From: [Clostridium] polysaccharolyticum
GTDB taxonomy: Bacteria; Bacillota; Clostridia; Lachnospirales; Lachnospiraceae
Direction of reading: 5' to 3'
DNA length: 64,000 nucleotides
Assembly: GCF_900111595.1 (NCBI RefSeq)
Contig: NZ_FOHN01000005.1
Span: 1-64,000 of the forward strand
In this document: positions 19,281 through 28,035 of the stretch, in pieces
Layout: every line of letters starts with the position of its first letter
How positions within the stretch are numbered: the stretch's first letter is position 1
Made by a program: the position numbers and the translations under genes
Notes under the pieces: generated by a model
The model's input: only the letters and a program-made list of their open reading frames with translations
What the model was told of the DNA's origin: nothing
Database searches by the model: none

Positions 19281-19898
19281 ATGGGTTACGGAAAAATAAG
19301 CACTAAGCAAAGAGAAATTTTAGATTACATAAAATCTGAAATTTTACAAAGAGGATATCCGCCAGCTGTCCGTGAAATTTGTGAAGCAGTGAATTTAAAA
19401 TCCACGTCTTCTGTGCATTCACATCTTGAAACCTTGGAAAAAAACGGCTACATCCGCCGCGATCCAACGAAACCTAGAGCAATTGAGATTGTAGATGACT
19501 CTTTCAATTTAGCAAGACATGAGATTGTGAATGTTCCCATTGTTGGAACAGTTACTGCTGGACAGCCAATTCTGGCAATTGAAAACATAGAAGGGTATTT
19601 TCCATTATTATCAGAGGATATTCCTAAGTCCGATACCTTTATGCTAAAGGTAAAAGGTGAAAGCATGATTAATGCTGGTATTTTTGATGGAGATCTGATT
19701 TTAGTTGAAAAGCAGGTTACAGCTGAGAATGGTGAAATCGTAGTAGCTTTAATAGAGGATTCCGCTACTGTGAAAACATTCTACAAGGAAGAAGATCATT
19801 TCAGGTTACAGCCTGAAAATGATTCAATGGATCCAATTATCGTGGACCATGTTGAAATACTTGGTAAAGTCCGTGGGCTTTACAGAAGATTTCATTAA
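19281..19898 (+). CDS. lexA: LexA repressor
   Basis: 205 residues. The N-terminal winged helix (1-65) has '[20 protein letters not shown]' and recognition segment '[18 protein letters not shown]'. The C-terminal S24 domain has the self-cleavage Ala-Gly in 'GTVTAGQP' (about residue 91-92), catalytic Ser in '[14 protein letters not shown]' and catalytic Lys in 'ATVKTFYKE'. All key residues are present. The repressor controls the SOS response and cleaves itself on RecA filaments. ATG has GGAGG. It is divergent from the LysM gene and followed by a strong terminator. Confidence 0.97.
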   Translation: MGYGKISTKQREILDYIKSEILQRGYPPAVREICEAVNLKSTSSVHSHLETLEKNGYIRRDPTKPRAIEIVDDSFNLARHEIVNVPIVGTVTAGQPILAIENIEGYFPLLSEDIPKSDTFMLKVKGESMINAGIFDGDLILVEKQVTAENGEIVVALIEDSATVKTFYKEEDHFRLQPENDSMDPIIVDHVEILGKVRGLYRRFH

Positions 19899-19906
19899 TC
19901 GAAAGA

Positions 19907-19942
19907 GGACTTTTGCAATTCTGTTGCAAAGGTCCCTTTTTT
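19907..19942 (+). terminator. lexA terminator
   Basis: GGACTTTTGCAA (19907-19918) pairs with TTGCAAAGGTCC (19924-19935), 12 bp with at most one wobble, followed by C and a T-run. Confidence 0.88.
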
Positions 19943-19962
19943 ACTTTTTTTACTTTATTAAG

Positions 19963-20136
19963 AAAGTCCTCTACGAGTCCTTCCCTGTCAAATAAAAAGT
20001 GCCCTAAAAAAAGGGCACAGGATGCGCACGGATGGGTGTCGCTGTCTTTTAGCGACACCCATCTGGCATGGCAAAATCTGAGTTCCTTCGAGTACATTCC
20101 AGTCACGAGAGTCTGAGGAACTCAGATTTTGTTCTG
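19963..20136 (+). repeat. Structured intergenic repeat, copy 1
   Basis: A block of about 175 bp found again, inverted, at 34547-34757. It contains three hairpins in order: GTGCCCT/AGGGCAC with an A6 loop, a 13-bp stem GATGGGTGTCGCT/AGCGACACCCATC, and an outer stem AATCTGAGTTCC/GGAACTCAGATT enclosing about 30 bases. It has no open reading frame of note. It lies between the lexA terminator and the 3' end of the convergent GH43 gene. Family unknown to me. Confidence 0.85.
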
Positions 20137-20157
20137 AAATTACTTTTATGCAGTTCA

Positions 20158-21558
20158 CTATTCCAGTGTAAAAGATAAAAATTGTCCTTTCCCTTCCCCA
20201 CGAAATGTAAAATACAGTGCATGCACACCGTCCTCAATAGGGAAACTGGCTGTATTCATTTCCCAGACATTTGAAAAATCAACAGAAACTTTCGCTATGA
20301 CTGGTCCATTTATCTGATTGCGTACTTCAAAATATCCTTTGAAATATCCTCTTGTCTTTAAAGAAATACTATTTACATGGGAACATGAAAAGTATTTAAA
20401 GCCGATAGTAGCATTATTGATAACACTTGCTATGTAACCTGGTGTTTCGTCCCCATCTCTTCCATCCTGCACAATTCTTGGATATACACCATCATAGACA
20501 ATATAGTTTTCATCGCCCTCTACAAAAAGATTGCAGGCAAGATATCCATAATATTCCCCTTTCCCTACTAGAGGTCCTCCATTTAACCCACAGGAAGTCA
20601 GCTCGGCCTGCTCTATGGTTCCATCTTCTGCAATAACAAGTTCTTCTGCACATCCCTGTCTGCTAAACCAGGAACCATTGGTGTGCCTATGGTAGAAAAT
20701 ATACCATTTTCCTTCTATTTCAACCATGCTCCCATGATTGTTGGAACCATAAGCACTTGCCTGATCTGCATCCTTATAAGAATTTATATGGAGATCGCAA
20801 TTGCTTACTAAAACCCCGCCGTATTTAAAACCTTTCGCAGGATCTTTACTAGTTGCATAGCACAGTTCATGCATTACTACAGAGGAATAGATAAAGTAAT
20901 AAAGGTCTCCTTTTTTCCGAATGGATGCAGCTTCAAAATACTCATGCCCTTCAAACCCCGAACCTTTGCTGTAACATTTGCTTGGAACAACAAAAACCGG
21001 TGCTTCCACTATGGTCAGCATGTCCTTGTCTAAAACAGTACACATAGCACCATTTCTGCTTGCATCTTCCCCTGCACAAAATCCCGTATACAGGTATGTC
21101 CTATTTCCTTCCGTAAGTACTCCAGGGTCAAACTGCGGCTGGTCGCTTTGCTTTTCCCCTAATCTGGTTCCATCTTCGTAATGCACATATCCATAAAACT
21201 GATACTCTCCTGCTGGGGTATCACAAACTGCTACTGATACAACTGAAACTTTATCCAGCACATAATATAAATAGTATCTTCCATCTGGTCCAACGGTTAC
21301 ATCAGGTGCATACAAACACATCTTTCCTTCTTTGTTCAGCGGATCTGCTGTCTTTTTATAAATAACGCCTTCATACCTCCAGTTGCCAAGATCCTCAACA
21401 GGTGCCGACCAGCATACATAATCTCCTAGACAAAAAACATGTCCATTAAAGAAATCATGAGAACCATAAATATATACTCGGCCATCAAACACATATGGTT
21501 CTCCATCTGGTATATATTCCCAAGATGGCAAATACGGATTTACTGCTTGCTTCTTCAT
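20158..21558 (-). CDS. Glycoside hydrolase family 43 (arabinofuranosidase/xylosidase-like), intracellular
   Basis: About 466 residues without a signal peptide. It begins 'NPYLPSWEYIPDGEPYVFDG', the five-bladed-propeller start with the base Asp region, then 'YAPDVTVGPDGRYYLYY' (second Asp) and 'YFEAASIRKKGDLYYF' (the general acid Glu). The C-terminal 120 residues look like a beta-sandwich (CBM6-like). ATG 21558 has AGGAGG at six bases. Substrate (arabinan, xylan oligomers) is unknown. Cytoplasmic location suggests action on imported oligosaccharides. Its own -10 TATAAT lies at about 21589, so it need not be part of the adenylation operon upstream. Confidence 0.88.
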   Translation of the reverse strand: MKKQAVNPYLPSWEYIPDGEPYVFDGRVYIYGSHDFFNGHVFCLGDYVCWSAPVEDLGNWRYEGVIYKKTADPLNKEGKMCLYAPDVTVGPDGRYYLYYVLDKVSVVSVAVCDTPAGEYQFYGYVHYEDGTRLGEKQSDQPQFDPGVLTEGNRTYLYTGFCAGEDASRNGAMCTVLDKDMLTIVEAPVFVVPSKCYSKGSGFEGHEYFEAASIRKKGDLYYFIYSSVVMHELCYATSKDPAKGFKYGGVLVSNCDLHINSYKDADQASAYGSNNHGSMVEIEGKWYIFYHRHTNGSWFSRQGCAEELVIAEDGTIEQAELTSCGLNGGPLVGKGEYYGYLACNLFVEGDENYIVYDGVYPRIVQDGRDGDETPGYIASVINNATIGFKYFSCSHVNSISLKTRGYFKGYFEVRNQINGPVIAKVSVDFSNVWEMNTASFPIEDGVHALYFTFRGEGKGQFLSFTLE

Positions 21559-21630
21559 GGAATTCCTCCTAAATATTTTTTCAAACATTATACCAAAAAG
21601 GAATTGAGAACGAAAGGTGTCTGATTACTG

Positions 21631-23226
21631 CTATTTACCCGATAAAATTTTGTTAAGCTGCTCTGCACCCATTTTACGGATTGTCTCAAAATCAACTTTT
21701 CCTACACCTGATTTTTTGGGAATCTCATCAATAAATGTAATCTGATCTGGCAGCATATAATACGGAAGTTCTTTTTTGCAGGTCTGCTTAATCTCCTTTA
21801 TCGAAACATCTGCATTGTCTTTTTTCACCACAAATGCCCATATCATTTCACCAAATAACGGATGTGGAACCCCAACAACTGCTGCATCTTTTACCCCAGG
21901 AGTTTTATTAATCTCAGCCTGCACCATAATTGGAGAAATGCTTTTGCCTCCCCTTTTTATGAAAAACTTCTCCCTTCCCAGTAAATTTACCGTTTTATCA
22001 TTGATTTTCATTGCGATGTCACCAGTCTTTAGCCAGCCATCGGGAAATCTTTCTTTTACTTTTACAGGAGTTTCCATATATCCAGCAACTACATTTGGAC
22101 CTTTAACATATATTTCTCCAATTTCACCGTCTGCTACCGGATTTCCTTCTTCATCTAAAACCTTGATAACATTGTCTGCCAAATCCACCAATTCATATTT
22201 TGCCGTATCTTCCACATCTTCCTTATTTACGTCCAAAATTTTTATCATGTATACGTTACAAGTTTCCACCAGACCATATCCGCCACCGTAAGTCTTTAAG
22301 TTTGGCAGAAATTCTTTCATACGGCGGATTAAAGAAGCCGAAATGAAATCCATTCCCCCTTCAATTCCTTGTATCTTGCTTAAATCATAAGAACCTGTAT
22401 CCTTTAACAGCAATAAGGATTCAAAATATGCTGGTGGGCAAGTGATACAGCTACTTTCGGTTTTCTCTGCCATTTTCAGGAAATTATCTGGTGACATATC
22501 GTCAGTAAAACAGATAATCTGCTTTGAAAATAACATTCCCAGTATTACCAGCATTACACTGGTTGAGAAAGGAAATGCCACCATTTTGCCCAAGTTCTCA
22601 TTCTTTACTCCCATTTTATCAGATGTAATATCTTGCATGCCCATCATAACAATAACTTCTGAACCAATATTCTTCTGGGACATTGCTACCATTTTAGGAA
22701 TCCCTGTCGTACCTGAACTTAACCCAATCAAAAGCGGAATATCTTCTTTTAAAGGATCTGCCATATACCAAGCAACATCAATCTCTTCCTCTGCTTTGCC
22801 AAAAATGCTTGGAAATTCCGTATCTTCTTCAATTACTGCGATTTTAGGTTTGTATCCTAATTCTTCTCCCGCTTCTTCTAGCTCCTTTGCCTGAACCTGA
22901 TTGGTGATAACAACAGATACTTGAGCCATCTGATAAGATGTCATTTTATATTTTGCTGGAAAACCTGTAAACAGCGGAAATGTATAGCCTCCCAAGCGGC
23001 TTACTGCAATAAACAACGGCAAAATATCTATGTGGTTTACCAAAGAATATCCTACACCTGTACCTTCTCTAACCCCCAGCTTTATAAGGTGTTTCATAAT
23101 TTCTTCTACACGTGCTGCAAACTCTTTAATTGTCACTTTCTGTTCATTAAACCGTAATACAACTCTTTCACAATCTTTTTCATTTTGTAAAAATCCAATA
23201 TACATCTGATTAAATGTTTTTACCAT
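21631..23226 (-). CDS. AMP-dependent synthetase/ligase (stand-alone adenylation enzyme 2)
   Basis: 531 residues of the ANL superfamily. Phosphate loop 'IGLSSGTTGIPKMVAMS' near residue 170, A5 region 'TYGGGYGLVETCNVY' near 315, A8 hinge 'DGWLKTGDIAMK' near 390 followed by 'GREKFFIKRGGKSISP', and catalytic Lys in 'KKSGVGKVDF' near the end. All steps (adenylation, then transfer) look possible. The acid substrate cannot be told. It lies 16 bases downstream of the type II thioesterase and is the last gene of the five-gene cluster. It could load the carrier protein or act as an acyl-CoA ligase. Confidence 0.88.
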   Translation of the reverse strand: MVKTFNQMYIGFLQNEKDCERVVLRFNEQKVTIKEFAARVEEIMKHLIKLGVREGTGVGYSLVNHIDILPLFIAVSRLGGYTFPLFTGFPAKYKMTSYQMAQVSVVITNQVQAKELEEAGEELGYKPKIAVIEEDTEFPSIFGKAEEEIDVAWYMADPLKEDIPLLIGLSSGTTGIPKMVAMSQKNIGSEVIVMMGMQDITSDKMGVKNENLGKMVAFPFSTSVMLVILGMLFSKQIICFTDDMSPDNFLKMAEKTESSCITCPPAYFESLLLLKDTGSYDLSKIQGIEGGMDFISASLIRRMKEFLPNLKTYGGGYGLVETCNVYMIKILDVNKEDVEDTAKYELVDLADNVIKVLDEEGNPVADGEIGEIYVKGPNVVAGYMETPVKVKERFPDGWLKTGDIAMKINDKTVNLLGREKFFIKRGGKSISPIMVQAEINKTPGVKDAAVVGVPHPLFGEMIWAFVVKKDNADVSIKEIKQTCKKELPYYMLPDQITFIDEIPKKSGVGKVDFETIRKMGAEQLNKILSGK

Positions 23227-23242
23227 AAGCCCTTCCTCCTTA

Positions 23243-23953
23243 TTAACAATACCTTCTCATAATTTCATCCAGCCGTTTTGCAAAGGTTTCCACACATTCT
23301 TTATAATAAAAATGTCCCCCTGGGAAACTTGTAATTTCACAATGGTTCAAAGTTTCTTTCTTCCATTTATCGATATGTTCTTCTTCAATCAGCACATCTT
23401 CTTTTCCATAAAGCACATAAATATCGGCTAAAAGAGGTGTATTCTCATAATATTGATATTCTTCCGATAATGCAACATCTGCTCTTAAAACCGGTATTAT
23501 GAACTCAAGTATTTTCTCATTATTTAGCATCTCCGCTGGTAAAGATTCCAGTTTTGTAAACTGTTCCAAAAATTCCTTGTCTCCTAAACTGCTTATAACA
23601 GGTCCAGGAAAGGAAACACTTGGTGCTACTCTACCTGAAAATATCCCACATAATAAATTAGAATCTCCTTTTTTTTCAATATAACGAAGTAATTCAAATC
23701 CAATCATAGCCCCTAGACTATGGCCAAAAACAGCATAGCTACAGTTTGCTGTCTGAACTTTCACTTTTTCGTATAAATCACTAAGGCACTCTTCTATGCT
23801 ACTATAACAAGGCTCATTTGCACGACTTCCTCTTCCCGCTAATTCAAGTGGAACTGGTTCGTATAAATCCGTATCCATATATCTTTTCATGGTCATATAT
23901 CCCATGGCTGAACCACCTGCATAAGGAAGAAAGAATAATTTAGTTTTCTCCAT
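23243..23953 (-). CDS. Type II thioesterase (GrsT/SrfAD-like)
   Basis: 236 residues, alpha/beta hydrolase. 'LFFLPYAGGSAMGY' at the N-terminus, nucleophile elbow 'VFGHSLGAMIGFE' with Ser near residue 85, acid in 'VLYGKEDVLI' and catalytic His in 'FPGGHFYY'. This is the editing thioesterase that clears misprimed or stalled acyl groups from carrier proteins in nonribosomal peptide and polyketide systems. It overlaps the carrier-protein gene by 14 bases, which ties the two together functionally. Confidence 0.9.
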   Translation of the reverse strand: MEKTKLFFLPYAGGSAMGYMTMKRYMDTDLYEPVPLELAGRGSRANEPCYSSIEECLSDLYEKVKVQTANCSYAVFGHSLGAMIGFELLRYIEKKGDSNLLCGIFSGRVAPSVSFPGPVISSLGDKEFLEQFTKLESLPAEMLNNEKILEFIIPVLRADVALSEEYQYYENTPLLADIYVLYGKEDVLIEEEHIDKWKKETLNHCEITSFPGGHFYYKECVETFAKRLDEIMRRYC

Positions 23954-24197
23954 TTACAGGCACACCTTCTTTTACGAGCACATCAAACAGTTCTCCAACC
24001 TTACTTACAATCGCAACACTAGATAAAGGCACTTCCAAATGATAAATACCTGTTAAATAGATTCCCATACTGAACAAACCAAGAGAATCAATTAGCAAGT
24101 CACTATATAAATCGGTTTCTTCCCTGATTTGAGACTCTTCCATTCCAACATAATCTGCTATATTTTTAGCGAACTCCTTAAAATTTAATTGATTCAT
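23940..24197 (-). CDS. Acyl/peptidyl carrier protein
   Basis: 85 residues. The phosphopantetheine site is 'LLIDSLGLFSM' with Ser in D-S-L near residue 38, at the start of helix 2 as in ACP/PCP domains. Acidic helices flank it. It stands between an adenylation gene (27 bases upstream) and the type II thioesterase (overlapping). It should carry the activated acyl or aminoacyl group. A dltC-type role is unlikely, as no DltB or DltD is nearby. Confidence 0.9.
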   Translation of the reverse strand: MNQLNFKEFAKNIADYVGMEESQIREETDLYSDLLIDSLGLFSMGIYLTGIYHLEVPLSSVAIVSKVGELFDVLVKEGVPVNGEN

Positions 24198-24224
24198 CGT
24201 TTTCTTCCTTTCCCCTTCAAAAAC

Positions 24225-25763
24225 TTATTTTCCAATATATTTAAACTGTATTTTCCCAATATCATGAGGCAGTTCTTCTGTTACAATCACTTCATCTGGT
24301 ATTTTATAAGCACTGAATTTTCCCTGAAAATATCGTGCCACATCATTTCTTGTCAATTCCTGTCTGTTTACTGTTTTAACATAAGCAACAATCTTTTCCC
24401 CATAGACTGGATGTGCTTTTGCTATAACAGCCACAGATTCTATCAGAGGATGGATAAGAAGATATCCTTCTACCTCTTCTGCATGAACTAAATTAGCACC
24501 TCGCTTAATAATTCTTTTACATCTTCCCAAAAAATGATATCTTCCATCTGGAAGGCGTTCCACCATATCCCCCGTCATAAAGCAGCGCTTTCCATCAACT
24601 GTTATAACAGTTTGTGAAGTAGCCTGAGGGTTTTTATAATAATTGAATATAACTCCCGTTGTATAAATACATAACTCTCCAATATCAGATTCCTTTTTTT
24701 CCTGATCCAAAATATGTACTTTCGTAAAAGGCAGTTCTGAGAAATCACTAGGATCTGCCTCATAGTCTTTTTCAGAATCCCAGACTACCATTGTTGCAGT
24801 TTCAGAAGAACCGATTACATTAATGACACGTATTCCTAATTTCTCTACAAAAATCTGTGCTATTTCCTTTGGTAATACTTCTCCAGCAAAATAACAGATC
24901 CGAATACTGGATAAATTATATTCGTAAAACTTAGGATTGGAAATCAGGATCTTTGCCAAAGTTGCAGTCAGCTGAATTGCTGTAACATGATTTTTCTCAA
25001 CGGTCTCTAAAAAACGAATTGGATCAAACTGTGGCTGGTAAATAACACTTCCACCTTTTACTACAACTTGAAGTCCCATTCCAAATCCACCCTGATGGTA
25101 CAGTGGCATACCTACCATCATCGTATCCTTCTCTGTAAATCCAAGATAATTGCCCATATCTACAATGGCATCAAAAAATCCTTCATAAGGAACAGATAGA
25201 ATTTTGGGATTTCCCGTACTGCCAGACGTACATGCCAGACTCATTACATGATTCTCATCTGCCTCAAAGCACATCACTTCCTCCTGTCCTTTGGAAATGC
25301 TTATGAATTCATCATAAGTAATAAAAGGTTCCGATATATCTTCTTTTTCTTTTCCTACATAGATAAATTTCACAATCTGTGGAGTCTTTTTCCTGACTTT
25401 TTGTACGACATCATATATATTGTTATTCCGATATTGTTTTTCTATAAAGCAGATTGTAATATCCGCACCATTTAAAAGACGTTCTAGTTCCAGTTCCCCA
25501 CTTTGGGGATCGATTGGAACTGGCTGTGCACCAATCTTTATTGTTCCCCAGAACAATTCATACCAAGCAATACTGTTTGACAGGATAAGTCCAACTTTAC
25601 TGTCTTTTTTTACTCCAAGTACAGATAAGCTCGCTGCTATTTTACTTGTTTGTTTAATAAACTCTCTATAAGAAAGAACTTCTTCTTCAATAATAAGTAA
25701 TGGCTTATCTGGGCTTTTTATAGAAAAATTACTGATTAGCTGGTAAAAATTCTTTTCGCTCAT
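24225..25763 (-). CDS. AMP-dependent synthetase/ligase (stand-alone adenylation enzyme 1)
   Basis: 512 residues of the ANL superfamily. Phosphate loop 'ACTSGSTGNPKILSVP' near residue 180, 'MPLYHQGGFGMGLQ' near 225, A5 'INVIGSSETATMV' near 312, A8 'MTGDMVERLPDGRYHFLGRC' and terminal catalytic Lys in 'DIGKIQFKYIGK'. It resembles carboxylate-CoA or carrier-protein ligases more than amino-acid-specific NRPS domains, but the substrate is unknown. It lies just before the carrier-protein gene and is its most likely loading enzyme. Confidence 0.88.
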   Translation of the reverse strand: MSEKNFYQLISNFSIKSPDKPLLIIEEEVLSYREFIKQTSKIAASLSVLGVKKDSKVGLILSNSIAWYELFWGTIKIGAQPVPIDPQSGELELERLLNGADITICFIEKQYRNNNIYDVVQKVRKKTPQIVKFIYVGKEKEDISEPFITYDEFISISKGQEEVMCFEADENHVMSLACTSGSTGNPKILSVPYEGFFDAIVDMGNYLGFTEKDTMMVGMPLYHQGGFGMGLQVVVKGGSVIYQPQFDPIRFLETVEKNHVTAIQLTATLAKILISNPKFYEYNLSSIRICYFAGEVLPKEIAQIFVEKLGIRVINVIGSSETATMVVWDSEKDYEADPSDFSELPFTKVHILDQEKKESDIGELCIYTTGVIFNYYKNPQATSQTVITVDGKRCFMTGDMVERLPDGRYHFLGRCKRIIKRGANLVHAEEVEGYLLIHPLIESVAVIAKAHPVYGEKIVAYVKTVNRQELTRNDVARYFQGKFSAYKIPDEVIVTEELPHDIGKIQFKYIGK

Positions 25764-25778
25764 AATCTCCTCCGTAAT

Positions 25779-26909
25779 TTATTTTCGTAAAGCCTGTGCA
25801 CAAAAATCTGCCGCTTTTCTTTTTATCCAATGCATCTGTTCCCCAACAGGCATTGCATGCATAACACTTTCTTTCGTCGCATAAACAGGCTGTTCTTCTA
25901 TTTCAATTTCCTGTTTTGCTCCTTGGCTTTTCTCATAAATCAGTTTTGTTTTCTCTAATTCCATCCAATTATCATAAACACTATGAACCAACAGAAAATC
26001 ACAATTGATGCAACCTTCTCCTATGATTTCCATCTCATCTAAAAACTGTTCCACCGGCTTATCCATTTGAAAAGCTGCCCACTGTCCCTGCTTCATCCAT
26101 CTAGGTATGTTATCTGGTTCAACCATAGATAAAAATAAAGGAAATAAACTTACACAGCATTGAATTTGAGTGTGCTTAGCTGCAGCACGATAAGCAAATC
26201 CCCCGCCCATGCAAAGACCATAAGTTCCTAACTTTCCATTGTCAATCAGCGGATTCTCTTTGCAAAATGACAGAATCTGGTCAATTGCTTTTTCTGTATT
26301 TTCTGCACTTAATTTAATATCATATTGAAACAGAGCATTTCCTGTTCCTGGCATATCCATCGCCAAAACAGCAATTCCACGGTCTATCAATGGCTTTGCC
26401 TCAATCTCCATCTCTTCTTTGCAGCTTCCCATTCCTGTAAACATAATCACGCATGGATATGGACCCTCATATTTGTTTTTATCTGGAAAATGCAAATATG
26501 CTGGCAGATATTTCTTTTCCCCAAAAGTAATTTTAACTGCTTCCACTTGCCTTTCTGATGCTGTCAGAAACTGTTCATATGTACTAGCTAATTTTTCGTA
26601 AATCCCTTTCTTTTTCTCGATGGCATCCGAATTAAGTAAATAACAAGCATAATAACAACTGGCAGCAAGAGAGTAATATTCGCTTACTGAAACCATATTA
26701 TCTTTTCTGCTTTCCTCATCTGCCAATGAAATAAAATGCTGTGCTTTCTTCTCCCATTCAGACATCCAGGTATCATCAAGCATTCTTGCATTTAAGAGTG
26801 GCTTTTCTTCCATTTTCCGAAGAACATATTCCATATCAAATGGATTCGCTCCATATATAAGACATCTTGTAATAACTGGATTTAGCAAATTACGAATTGA
26901 CCACTGCAT
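25779..26909 (-). CDS. FrsA-like alpha/beta hydrolase with Cys in the nucleophile elbow
   Basis: 376 residues: an N-terminal helical cap (1-125) and an alpha/beta-hydrolase core. 'CVIMFTGMGSCKEEM' gives the oxyanion region, and 'GTYGLCMGGGFAY' is the nucleophile elbow with Cys233 where FrsA and the dihydroxypseudooxynicotine hydrolase group usually have Ser. An Asp in 'LLVHSVYDNW' and a His near the C-terminus could complete the triad. It opens the adenylation/carrier operon, 16 bases before the first ligase. It may cleave or cyclise the pathway intermediate. The substrate is unknown. Confidence 0.8.
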   Translation of the reverse strand: MQWSIRNLLNPVITRCLIYGANPFDMEYVLRKMEEKPLLNARMLDDTWMSEWEKKAQHFISLADEESRKDNMVSVSEYYSLAASCYYACYLLNSDAIEKKKGIYEKLASTYEQFLTASERQVEAVKITFGEKKYLPAYLHFPDKNKYEGPYPCVIMFTGMGSCKEEMEIEAKPLIDRGIAVLAMDMPGTGNALFQYDIKLSAENTEKAIDQILSFCKENPLIDNGKLGTYGLCMGGGFAYRAAAKHTQIQCCVSLFPLFLSMVEPDNIPRWMKQGQWAAFQMDKPVEQFLDEMEIIGEGCINCDFLLVHSVYDNWMELEKTKLIYEKSQGAKQEIEIEEQPVYATKESVMHAMPVGEQMHWIKRKAADFCAQALRK

Positions 26910-26952
26910 TATATCCCTCCTTTAATGAGACAATATGTTTTGCTACACACTA

Positions 26953-26980
26953 ATTATAACATGTATGCATGTTTTGTAAA
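26953..26980 (-). promoter_or_regulatory. Promoter of the adenylation/carrier cluster with palindromic operator
   Basis: Minus strand -35 TTTACA (26975-26980), 16-base spacer, -10 TATAAT (26953-26958). ACATG-TATG-CATGT (26959-26972), an inverted repeat with 5-bp arms, fills the spacer. No dedicated regulator gene is in the cluster. Confidence 0.65.
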
Positions 26981-27004
26981 GTTATGTAATGCACTTGATA
27001 ATCC

Positions 27005-27043
27005 TAAAAAATAAACCACAAATTTTACAATTGGTGGTTTATT
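27005..27043 (-). terminator. Terminator of the ECF/B12 operon
   Basis: AATAAACCAC (27010-27019) pairs with GTGGTTTATT (27034-27043). On the minus strand the stem runs into a U-tract (27006-27010). It lies about 70 bases after the ecfT stop. Confidence 0.8.
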
Positions 27044-27111
27044 CCTATTCTTGTTCATGTAAAATTATATTGCTTCCCTTTCAGATTTTACATCAATTCT
27101 AAAGTATATTA

Positions 27112-28035
27112 TCAGCAAATAGTCTTTTTAACTTTACATATGCAACTATGCACATTCAATAAAAATGGCAGCCCCAAAAACATCATATAGGCTCCATAAA
27201 AGAAAAAGCTCATAGGCGTAACTGGATAAATGAATAGTTTCGGATTATATTCTGCCGTATTCTGATAAAATGCTGCTCCACAAAGAAGTACCGTCTGAAG
27301 AAAACTTATCCATATGACGAAAACTCTGTCAAAGTTAGAGAAACGGTATATGGAAAATGCTGTTCTTCCCTTTAAAGTATAGCCTCGGCTTTTCATAGAA
27401 TCGGAATAGTTTTTAAATTGTTCCAAAGACCAGGTACTTAAGATAGACAGCATTCGCAGACCGTTCCGGAACCGCATGATTACATTTCCCTGTGACATGC
27501 CTTTGCCTATGGAACTCTGTGCATCATTTATTTTCCTTGCCTGTTCCTTGATTCTTGGAACTGTGCGTAATGAAATGGCAATATATAACGATAATCTAGG
27601 ACTGATTCTTCCAAACAGATAAACTATTTTATCTGCTGTCATAACCTGATGTACACAGCCCATCCACATAAGAATAATGGCAATTCGCATCCCTATGACG
27701 ATACCATAGATCAATGCTTCTAAAGTAATATAATTTCCAATTCTGTTCTTCATCAGATATGTGGTTCCAAAATGATTGCCATATCCATAATAGCCAGCAA
27801 ATAACACAATGCATGCTACTAGGAAAAAGAAACGCCAGAATATGCCAGTGCCAGTCTGAAGACAGCTGGCATTCTTCGTATTGGCAGTTTTTTTTATCCG
27901 CCAGTAACTCCAGTACGAAAAGCTAGAAAGAAAGGATAGAAGCAGAAAAACAGGATGATTATAATACATCCCGCACAAAATCACCATTACAAAATACGCA
28001 AGCAAGATCATTGGATGATGTTCTTCAAATCTCAT
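27112..28035 (-). CDS. ecfT: ECF transporter transmembrane component EcfT
   Basis: About 307 residues with five to six membrane helices. 'FEEHHPMILLAYFV' at the start is CbiQ/EcfT-like. Cytoplasmic coupling helices show 'SLRTVPRIKEQARKINDAQ' and 'SMKSRGYTLKGRT', the two Arg-Gly-type motifs that contact the ATPases. I start at ATG 28035 (AGAGAGGAAG upstream), which overlaps the ATPase gene by 11 bases. It is the last gene of the operon headed by a cobalamin riboswitch. No substrate-binding S component is encoded in the window. Confidence 0.88.
   Translation of the reverse strand: MRFEEHHPMILLAYFVMVILCGMYYNHPVFLLLSFLSSFSYWSYWRIKKTANTKNASCLQTGTGIFWRFFFLVACIVLFAGYYGYGNHFGTTYLMKNRIGNYITLEALIYGIVIGMRIAIILMWMGCVHQVMTADKIVYLFGRISPRLSLYIAISLRTVPRIKEQARKINDAQSSIGKGMSQGNVIMRFRNGLRMLSILSTWSLEQFKNYSDSMKSRGYTLKGRTAFSIYRFSNFDRVFVIWISFLQTVLLCGAAFYQNTAEYNPKLFIYPVTPMSFFFYGAYMMFLGLPFLLNVHSCICKVKKTIC

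Noticed and set aside
23940-25763. dlt operon (teichoic acid D-alanylation)
   Set aside because: A ligase and a carrier protein are present but no DltB acyltransferase or DltD; the type II thioesterase and second ligase do not belong to dlt.
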